Shown: positions 56,080 to 64,000 of the stretch, in pieces
Position numbering within the stretch: the stretch's first letter is position 1
Layout: each line of letters begins with the position of its first letter
NCBI GenBank assembly: GCA_947034885.2
Contig: OX344751.2
Span: 1-64,000, forward strand
From: Thuidium tamariscinum
Lineage: Eukaryota; Streptophyta; Bryopsida; Hypnales; Thuidiaceae
Direction: 5' to 3'
DNA length: 64,000 nt
Position numbers and translations under genes: made by a program
Notes under the pieces: generated by a model
Databases searched by the model: none
Told to the model about the DNA's origin: nothing
Seen by the model: only the letters and a program-made list of their open reading frames with translations

Positions 56080-57403
56080 TCTACACCAATTTCTTAATGG
56101 GTACTTTGTGTGAACACAAATCTCCATAGTACAACCTCATTGTAAATTTACAGTTCAATTCTTTTGTCTTGAAACAGTAGATTCTTACATGCTATTACAT
56201 AATTGGTATACTTAAGGAAAGATTTGTATGTATAGGCTAGAATTATTTGATGATAACAATAAATCTCCTAAAAACATCCTTAGATTTACTAAATTGTGTA
56301 AGTTTTATCATTCAATTAAAAAAGTTTGTTTACATCTATACTCATTGTACTACAAACTTTTTATATGAATCCTATTTGTAAAGGCTAATTTATTAATAAA
56401 AATTCCTACTAAATGATGTTTATACATAGCCTAATTTATATATAATAGGATATGTGACATTTTGAGCACCCTATAGTAGTTCTACATATATATAAAATTT
56501 ATCCCCTTTGAATAAAATAGACCCTATATTTTAACTCACGTAGTTTTCTAAAAATCGCGAGTAATCTCCCCGGGACCGTATCGCAAACACTCAACACTTC
56601 AACTAATCAATGAGAACAAAAAAAGAGCCAAAATCTGTAAATATCAGTAGTGCCGTTGACCTTAGTTAGAGTGTATATTGCACAAGTTCAACAAGTTTGA
56701 ATAACCTACCTTCATAAAGTCAGTAATTGCTTGTGCAGAGCCCTAACTATGGTGTTAAAGCACAAAGCCCAAACTAACCGTTAGTGTTTTTTTGTTTTTA
56801 ATTTGGGATGTTAGAGCTTAGAGATATCCAATAGTGTCTCAGTCTCATTATCTCATTGTTATGTAACCATCCATACTCAAAAATATAATCAATTTTGGAA
56901 TTTAGGAAAGCCCAACAATGGTTCGTGATACTACAACATTTCTAATTCTTGTAGAAAAGTGGGAAGTATTAAGATAAATGAAGATATATATATAGTAATA
57001 CAATTTAGTCATATAGTTACATCAATAAGTATGTGATTGGGAGTTTTTATAGTTATGAAAGGAAATCTATATAGTGCATCTATATGTATTCTTTTTAAAA
57101 AAAAACTTTTTGGAACAATGGTAGACTTAATGAACAATGGTAGACTTAATGAACAAGAATAGGAATATCTTCTAGAATTCAAGTCTAAATTTTTCTTAAA
57201 AATTGGGTCCTAAAATGTAAAAATATGTCCAAAATTTAAAAATAAAATAAAATAACATAGTATTGTTTCTACTACACTAGATTCCTGCGATTCTGTACTT
57301 CATTGTGTGCCTAAACTACAGGAACTCACAATCCCTTACACCCCTCAAATCTTTTCTAATGTTTTAGGTTTTCTAGAGTGACATTTTGCCAATGAACTAA
57401 GTG
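56080..57403. other. AT-rich DNA without a gene
   Basis: No ORF or recognisable element. A short direct duplication of AACAATGGTAGACTTAATG occurs near 57114 and 57134. Confidence 0.6.
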
Positions 57404-57490
57404 ATCCAGGGTTGTCATAACGGGCGGACGTTCGGTTCGCCCGTCCGTCCATCCGGGACGTCCGATAGAGCTCTCGCCCGTCCGATAGGG
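57404..57490. repeat. Short CpG-rich repeat with CAGGGTTGT end (L4)
   Basis: CCAGGGTTGTCATAACGGGC (57404 onwards) is followed by GCGGACG / CGTCCG words. The start matches the inverted end of L2 at 42999. It looks like one end of the GC-rich hAT-like family; the other end is not clear. Confidence 0.5.
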
Positions 57491-57589
57491 TCAACACATA
57501 GTTGACTTTTTTAAAAGGTAATAAAAAAATCCACGTGGATTTAAGTTCATGCCACCTAGACACCATGGGCGCGCACGCAACTCAACAAG

Positions 57590-58190
57590 GCGGGGACGTG
57601 AGACAGGGCGGGGACGCAAAAAATGACAAGGCGCGGACGTCAACTTCTTTCTGCTTTTGTAATTGGAGTTTTGAGAATTTGGAGGCATGCAATATACCAT
57701 TGGAAAGGTATTCAAAATACCTTTCCAATGGTATATTACACGCCTCTAAATTCTCAAAACTCCAATCGCAAATTGGAAAACAAATCTACTACTAAAATCC
57801 ACTATGCAGAGAGTCCATGAGCAGGCGCGGACGCAAGGCCGGGCGGGGACGTCAGGGCGGGGACGCAAGTCTGGGCGGGGACGCTAGGGCGGGGACGCAA
57901 AGACGGGGACGCAAAGATGGGCGCGGACGTTGGGGCGTAGACGTCAACTTTCTTCTGCTTTTGCGATTGGAGTTTTGGGAATCTGGGGGCGTGTTATATA
58001 CCATTGGAAAGATATTTTGAATACCTTTCCAATGGTATATTACACGCCCCCAGATTCTCAAAACTCCAATCGCAAATTGAAAAACAAATCTGCTGCCAAC
58101 ATCCACAACGCAGTAAATCCGAGGCAGGGCGGGGACTTCAAGGCGCGGACGCGAGGCAGGGCGGGACCACAAACTGCGTGGGTGTTTTCA
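57590..58190. repeat. Two modules of a 105-111-bp palindrome plus GGGCGGGGACG minisatellite
   Basis: Each module has a long palindrome (57662-57766 and 57963-58073; GCGATTGGAGTTTTGGGAAT ... CCATTGGAAAG / CTTTCCAATGG ... CCAATCGC). It is followed by AAACAAATCTRCTRC and then CpG-rich repeats of GGCGGGGACGCAAG and GGCGCGGACG. Further palindromes of the same family are at 60577-60687, 63683-63793 and 63941 to beyond the window. Confidence 0.9.
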
Positions 58191-59135
58191 AATGGCCTTG
58201 GCCTTGGGATTCCTCTTCTTCCCTAAACCCGCCCCCCCAAAAGGCCACATTAATTACTGTCAACTCATTTGTGCACGGTTGACTAGATCTCCAAGTACAT
58301 GGAGGTCAAATGAACACATTAAGAACTCCACCTACCAACTACAACTTGCACAAGGGTGGAGGCCTTTGAGAGCTAAGTGCATTTCTCTCTCTTGTGGCCT
58401 AACTCCTCAAATCTTCTTTCTCACAAGACCTTGGATTCTTTATTCTTGAATTGAATCTTTGGGAACTTGGAGGATAAAATAGTTCTTTTGTTTGTATTTG
58501 TTTTCCTCAATTTGATTCTTGAAGGCTTTGGATGGGGTTATTAGAGGGTGATGTAGCCCTTGCTATTTATTTATACCAAAGCTTGGATATGTAGGTTATT
58601 TTTTGACTTTCTCTTACAGTAGTTTTACTTAATTATTTATTGTGTAAATTCTAAAGAAGGGATTTAGTGAAGGGCGCGTCTTTTTCCATTTCTTTTTTAA
58701 GTAATTTGAATGAATGGTTTTTTTCCCCTTACCATTTCTTTATTTTACTTTAGAAAGTGTGAAGAATTAATTAATAATAGTGGAGGCCCTCGTTCTTCAT
58801 TTATTTTAGGGCGGTGTACAATTGAGTTCCCCTAGGGATTGTTCATTTAGTTATTGAATGCATGAAGGAGGGATTTGGAAGAGAGGAGGAGGTGACTTTG
58901 TTGTATTTCTTAAAATCTTGAAGTAGAGTTTTTAGTTCTTGAGGAATTTTTTTTTTTTGGATGAATGTCTTAAGAAATGATACAATGGGGACCAAGGGCA
59001 CTCTCTCCCCATTTTTCTTTCCATGTAGCATTTATATTGTTGAAGGGAATTTAGAATTTAATTTTTTAATGATTGAATGAAGGATTAATCACACAATTTT
59101 ATTATCTCAATCCTTGAAGGTCACAATGGATATTA
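57711..59135 (+). repeat. Inverted repeat arm A
   Basis: This segment recurs, reverse complemented and nearly identical, at 62470-64000 (arm C). Part of it (57923-58735) also recurs at 59935-60728 (arm B). The arms carry one palindrome module, then CAAATGGCCTTGGCCTTGGG, TACATGGAGGTCAAATGAAC and an AT-rich tail ending GAAGGTCACAATGGATAT. Open stretches of 62-98 codons occur identically in all arms but show no domain and are not called as genes. Confidence 0.95.
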
Positions 59136-59934
59136 TTTTTTTTCCAAATTTTCAAAGGAAAGTCTTAGATACTCTAAACTTAAATTCAATACTTCTTTTC
59201 TTTCTTTTCAATAAAATTCTATTGAAAGTTGAGTTTAGCTTGAATAAAAGACAACCTTTCTCACAATTGCAATAAGAAAGACAAAAATTAGGTAAAACTA
59301 ATATTTTCCATTTATCCTATTGACACAATTAATTGTATAGTTATCTAGAATATGAAATAACATTAATTTCTATGATACAAAGAAATAAATTTAAATGATT
59401 AAAATGCCTCCACTTTAGTTCCATCCTTTTTATATTCACAATTAGGTGTTGAACCAAACTTAGGCAGCATATAATCTTTCTTTCCATTTAAAGAAAAATT
59501 TAATTGAATTCAATCCATTCAATAAAATAATTCAAGTGCCTCTCGTCTTGTTCCGTCTTTTCTATTCCAACAATAACTTGAATCAAGCAAAGCTAGGTAT
59601 AAGCTTCAGCATTAATGGATAAAAGTATAGAAGAAACCTTCACAAGCCTTTTCAATGGACTTGGGGCAATGAGATTCTTCTTCTCCCTAAAATCAAGAAA
59701 TTACTTTCATGTTGCGAAGTCATATTTGTACTAGAGACCAAATCTAGAAGTCCATGATGCTGAAATGGCCATATTAAATAATTCGCCTACCTCAATCTTT
59801 AAAAGGATTGGAAAAGGCATGCATTCTTAATTTTGGGGCCTACCTTTCTATGTCTTGTTTCTATCCAAGCACCTTGCTACTTCAATTTTCAACTCAATAC
59901 CAAAACTTTTAAAGGGACACTTTACAAAAAACCA
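59136..59934. repeat. Spacer with inverted tandem units and a diverged family copy
   Basis: 59160-59640 contains units of the roughly 105-bp family seen at 61090-62095, in reverse orientation (for example CTATTCCAACAATAACTTG). 59640-59934 is a diverged direct copy of 60770-61075 (GGATTCTTCTTCTCCCTAAAA, listed from 59680, then CTACCTTTCTATGTCTTGTT). Confidence 0.7.
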
Positions 59935-60728
59935 TTCATTCAAATTACTTAAAAAAAGCAATGGAAAAAAACGCGCCCTTCACTAAATCCCTTCTTTAGA
60001 ATTTACACAATAAATAATTAAGTAAAACTACTGTAAGAGAAAGTCAAAAAATAACCTACATATCCAAGCTTTGGTATAAATAAATAGCAAGGGCTACATC
60101 ACCCTCTAATAACCCCATCCAAAGCCTTCAAGAATCAAATTGAGGAAAACAAATACAAACAAAAGAACTATTTTATCCTCCAAGTTCCCAAAGATTCAAT
60201 TCAAGAATAAAGAATCCAAGGTCTTGTGAGAAAGAAGATTTGAGGAGTTAGGCCACAAGAGAGAGAAATGCACTTAGCTCTCAAAGGCCTCCACCCTTGT
60301 GCAAGTTGTAGTTGGTAGGTGGAGTTCTTAATGTGTTCATTTGACCTCCATGTACTTGGAGATCTAGTCAACCGTGCACAAATGAGTTGACAGTAATTAA
60401 TGTGGCCTTTTGGGGGGGCGGGTTTAGGGAAGAAGAGGAATCCCAAGGCCAAGGCCATTTGAAAACACCCACGCAGTTTGTGGTCCCGCCCTGCCTCGCG
60501 TCCGCGCCTTGAAGTCCCCGCCCTGCCTCGGATTTACTGCGTTGTGGATGTTGGCAGCAGATTTGTTTTTCAATTTGCGATTGGAGTTTTGAGAATCTGG
60601 GGGCGTGTAATATACCATTGGAAAGGTATTCAAAATATCTTTCCAATGGTATATAACACGCCCCCAGATTCCCAAAACTCCAATCGCAAAAGCAGAAGAA
60701 AGTTGACGTCTACGCCCCAACGTCCGCG
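59935..60728 (-). repeat. Inverted repeat arm B
   Basis: Reverse complement of arm A positions 57923-58735, nearly identical, including the palindrome (60577-60687) and the CpG-rich GTCCCCGCCCTGCC repeats. The right edge is sharp at CGTCCGCG (60721-60728). Confidence 0.95.
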
Positions 60729-62469
60729 ACAGGGCGTGGACGCTATGGTGTGGACATTACAGCTTGGACAAGAATGGAGAGGGAACCTTGGCGGGCCTTT
60801 CAAATGATCTTGGGGTCATAGGATTCTTCTTCTCCCTAAAATTGAGGGATCACTTGAATGTTGTCAACTCATTTTTGTACTATGAACCAAATCTACAAGT
60901 ACATGATGGTCAAATGGCTACATTAAATACTTCACGTACCCCAATTTGCAAAGGAGTTGAAGAAGGAATGCATTCTTATTTTTGGAGGCCTACCTTTCTA
61001 TGTCTTGTTTCCTCTCAAGGCACCTTGCCACTTCAACCTTCAATTAAACACCAAAAATTTTAAAGAGACACTTTGAATAATAAAAAATTTTGTCCATTGG
61101 AGGTTGAGGTTATTTCTTGCTTAGTTTGGTTCAAGTTATTGTTGGAATAGGAAAGAAGGAACAAAAGGGGAGGCACTTGAATTATTTTATTTTATTTTCC
61201 TACAATAGAAATCAAGTTTTTTTTTGCCTAAGTTTGGTCTAACATTTAATTGTGGGAATTATAGAAAGAGGGAATTCCAAGAAAGCATTTGATTCATTGA
61301 ATTTTTTCTTACAATATAAGTCAAGGTTATTTCTTGTCCAAACTTGGATCATTGAATTGTGGTAATGGAAAAGAACGGAGAACACTTGAATATTTTTTTT
61401 CTCTTTTAAAATACCAGTCAATGTTATGTTTTGTGTGAGGTTGATTCAACATTTTATTATAGGAATAGGAATGAAAGGGAACTTTTAAATCATTTTATTT
61501 TATTTTATTTAAAATAAGAGTCAAGGTTGTTTCCTTACCCAAGTTTGGATCATTTAATTGTAAAAATGGAAAAAGAAGGGGGACACTTGAATCCTTTACA
61601 CTTCTTTTCACCATAGGAGTAAAGGTTAGTTTTTGAATCTTGACTAAGCTAGGATTGTGGAATTGTAGAAATTGAAAAGAAGAAGAGGTACTTGAATCAT
61701 TGAAAAAAATTCTCTAATAAAGAGAAAGATTATTTTTAGCCTAATATTGGTTTAATATTTGATTGTGAAAATAGCATAAATGGAATTAAAAAGGAGGGTT
61801 TTGATTTGTTAATATTTCTATTCGCCTAATAGATAGAAAGGCTATTTCTTTCCTAAGCTTGTTTTAACATTTAGTTGTTGCAATAGAAAAGAAAGGATTA
61901 AAAGGGAGGCACTTGAACCATTTAATTTTTTTTTTCTATGATAGAAGCCAAGGATATTCCTTGCCTAAGTTTGGATCAACATTTAGTTGTACAAATACAA
62001 AAGCAACAAAGGTATTTGATTTATTATGATTTCTTTTTCCCAATAGAGACAAAGGTTATTTTTTGCCTAAGCAATTAAATGTAGGAACATTGAAAAAGAA
62101 AATAAATGAGTAATGTTCATATATAACTATATATGCACTTCATTTTCATATTCTTTTGGACAAATCTAAAAAGGTTACGACTCCTCAATCATTTGTTCTA
62201 TTAAATGTAGGCCCCCAAAACTAAGAATGCATTCATTCTTCAACTCTTTTGCAAATTGAGGTAGGTGAAGTAATTAATGTGACCATTTCACCATCATGAA
62301 CTTGTAGATTTAGTTTGTAGTACAAAAATGGGTTGACAACATTGAGGTAATCCCTCAATTTTAGAGAGAAGAATAATCATATGACCCCAAGTCCATTTGA
62401 AAGGCCTACCAAGGTTCCACTCCATTGTTGTTCTAGCCGTAAGGCCCCCGCCCTAGCGTCCCTACCAAT
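60729..62469. repeat. Spacer with degenerate roughly 105-bp tandem repeat
   Basis: 60770-61075 is a diverged copy of the body of the arm family in plus orientation; 62210-62450 is another in minus orientation. Between about 61090 and 62095 some ten degenerate units of about 105 bp recur (GTCAAGGTTATTTCTTGCC, TTTGGATCAACATTTAATTG, GAGGCACTTGAATCATT). No gene. Confidence 0.75.
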
Positions 62470-64000
62470 TATATCCATTGTGATCTTCAAGGATTGAGAT
62501 AATAAAATTGTGTGATTAATCCTTCATTCAATCATTAAAAAATTAAATTCTAAATTCCCTTCAACAATATAAATGCTACATGGAAAGAAAAATGGGGAGA
62601 GAGTGCCCTTGGTCCCCATTGTATCATTTTTTAAGACATTCATCCAAAAAAAAAAAATTCCTCAAGAACTAAAAACTCTACTTCAAGATTTTAAGAAATA
62701 CAACAAAGTCACCTCCTCCTCTCTTCCAAATCCCTCCTTCATGCATTCAATAACTAAATGAACAATCCCTAGGGGAACTCAATTGTACACCGCCCTAAAA
62801 TAAATGAAGAACGAGGGCCTCCACTATTATTAATTAATTCTTCACACTTTCTAAAGTAAAATAAAGAAATGGTAAGGGGAAAAAAACCATTCATTCAAAT
62901 TACTTAAAAAAGAAATGGAAAAAGACGCGCCCTTCACTAAATCCCTTCTTTAGAATTTACACAATAAATAATTAAGTAAAACTACTGTAAGAGAAAGTCA
63001 AAAAATAACCTACATATCCAAGCTTTGGTATAAATAAATAGCAAGGGCTACATCACCCTCTAATAACCCCATCCAAAGCCTTCAAGAATCAAATTGAGGA
63101 AAACAAATACAAACAAAAGAACTATTTTATCCTCCAAGTTCCCAAAGATTCAATTCAAGAATAAAGAATCCAAGGTCTTGTGAGAAAGAAGATTTGAGGA
63201 GTTAGGCCACAAGAGAGAGAAATGCACTTAGCTCTCAAAGGCCTCCACCCTTGTGCAAGTTGTAGTTCGTAGTCCTCGCGTCCTGTCTGTCCCCGCGAGG
63301 CCACCTGTGGCTGGTTGGTTTGTACTTCTCCTTTGGCAATGAATTGGCTTTCATTTGTTTCAAAAAAAACCAAAACAAGTTGTAGTTGGTAGGTGGAGTT
63401 CTTAATGTGTTCATTTGACCTCCATGTACTTGGAGATCTAGTCAACCGTACACGAATGAGTTGACAGTAATTAATGTGGCCTTTTGGGGGGGTGGGTTTA
63501 GTGAAGAAGAGGAATCCCAAGGCCAAGGCCATTTGAAAACACCCACACAGTTTGTGGTCCCGCCCTGCCTCGCGTCCGCGCCCTGAAGTCCCCGCCCTGA
63601 AGTCCCCGCCCTGCCTCGCGTCCCCGCCCTGCCTCGGATTTACTGCGTTGTGGATGTTGGCAGCAGATTTGTTTTTCAATTTGCGATTGGAGTTTTGAGA
63701 ATCTGGGGGCGTGTAATATACCATTGGAAAGGTATTCAAAATATCTTTCCAATGGTATATAACACGCCCCCAGATTCCCAAAACTCCAATCGCAAAAGCA
63801 GAAGAAAGTTGACGTCTGCGCCCTAGCGTCCGCGCCCGTCTTTGCGTCCCCGCCCTAGCGTCCCCGCCCGGCCTTGCATCCGCGCCTGCTCATAGACTCT
63901 CTGCATAGTGGATTTTAGTAGTAGATTTGTTTTCTAATTTGCGATTGGAGTTTTGAGAATTTGGAGGCGTGTAATATACCATTGGAAAGGTATTTTGAAT
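62470..64000 (-). repeat. Inverted repeat arm C, running off the window
   Basis: Reverse complement of arm A, with one insertion (63268-63375) and an extra CpG-rich repeat near 63590-63630. The last 60 bases match the reverse complement of about 57661-57720, so the arm continues beyond the window. Confidence 0.95.
63268..63375 (+). mobile_element. 108-bp retroposed insertion (SINE-like) with 12-bp target duplication
   Basis: CAAGTTGTAGTT is present on both sides (63256-63267 and 63376-63387). Arms A and B have a single copy at the matching place, so they preserve the empty site. The insert has a GC-rich head (CGTAGTCCTCGCGTCC) and ends in an A-rich tail (TTTCAAAAAAAACC). A target duplication of more than 10 bp with an A-rich 3' end is the signature of target-primed reverse transcription, as for SINEs or truncated LINEs. 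No clear pol III A and B boxes are seen, so it may be 5'-truncated. Confidence 0.85.

Noticed and set aside
63155-63781. 208-codon minus-strand ORF in arm C
   Set aside because: It crosses a palindrome, CpG repeats and the retroposed insert; the other arms do not keep the same frame, and no domain is visible.
1-64000. tRNA, rRNA or riboswitch genes
   Set aside because: I found no cloverleaf with A and B boxes, no rRNA core sequence and no riboswitch-like conserved core; a covariance-model scan would be needed to exclude small ones.

Overview
The window is the left end of a plant nuclear chromosome. It opens with about 1.06 kb of (CCCTAAA)n, the C-rich strand of the land-plant telomere repeat, oriented as a true left end. 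There are no operons, ribosome binding sites or other prokaryotic signals. Plant-type Ty3/gypsy pol and gag fragments, CACTA and hAT-like miniature elements, a kinase-like pseudogene and an aldo/keto-reductase exon fit a land plant. I lean towards a non-seed plant from the style of the kinase and gag-pro proteins, but only weakly.

Layout. 1-1058: terminal telomere. 1059-10435: nearly identical subtelomeric units (705-bp unit A, about 289-bp block B) joined through short internal telomeric tracts and arranged in a roughly 3.2-kb higher-order repeat. 10436-29890: older, diverged subtelomere made of satellite blocks with 168-172-bp, about 345-bp and about 291-bp periods, mixed with decayed A and B copies. 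A 3-kb satellite series occurs twice (17.75-21.4 kb and 26.87-29.87 kb). A small genic island at 22.88-24.28 kb holds an orphan two-exon gene and one aldo/keto-reductase exon that ends at a telomeric tract.

29891-38900: a Ty3/gypsy element cut inside integrase exactly at a telomeric tract, followed by a long intact 959-codon ORF downstream of pol. From 30.9 to 38.8 kb, coding and non-coding DNA alike is filled with a short, nearly palindromic motif (GRCAAWTTGYC and variants). This is the most unusual signal in the window. 38.9-43.0 kb: AT-rich repeats, an inverted telomeric tract, CpG-rich minisatellites and a 346-bp tandem repeat with hairpins. 43.0-48.1 kb (minus strand): a decayed Ty3/gypsy gag-protease region with an extra ORF before gag. 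Its in-frame stops can be explained by C-to-T changes, and it carries an in-frame CACTA-type MITE. 48.1-51.3 kb: repeats without genes. 51.3-52.4 kb: a kinase-like pseudogene. 52.4-57.4 kb: AT-rich DNA with two miniature transposons. 57.4-64.0 kb: a nested fold-back of repeat copies in both orientations, one interrupted by a short retroposed insertion.

No gene here is a confident housekeeping gene. The only intact coding candidates are the 959-codon element ORF and the orphan two-exon gene near 24 kb. The main story is how a chromosome end is built: old ends capped by telomeric repeats, later covered by distal subtelomeric material, then invaded by transposons.
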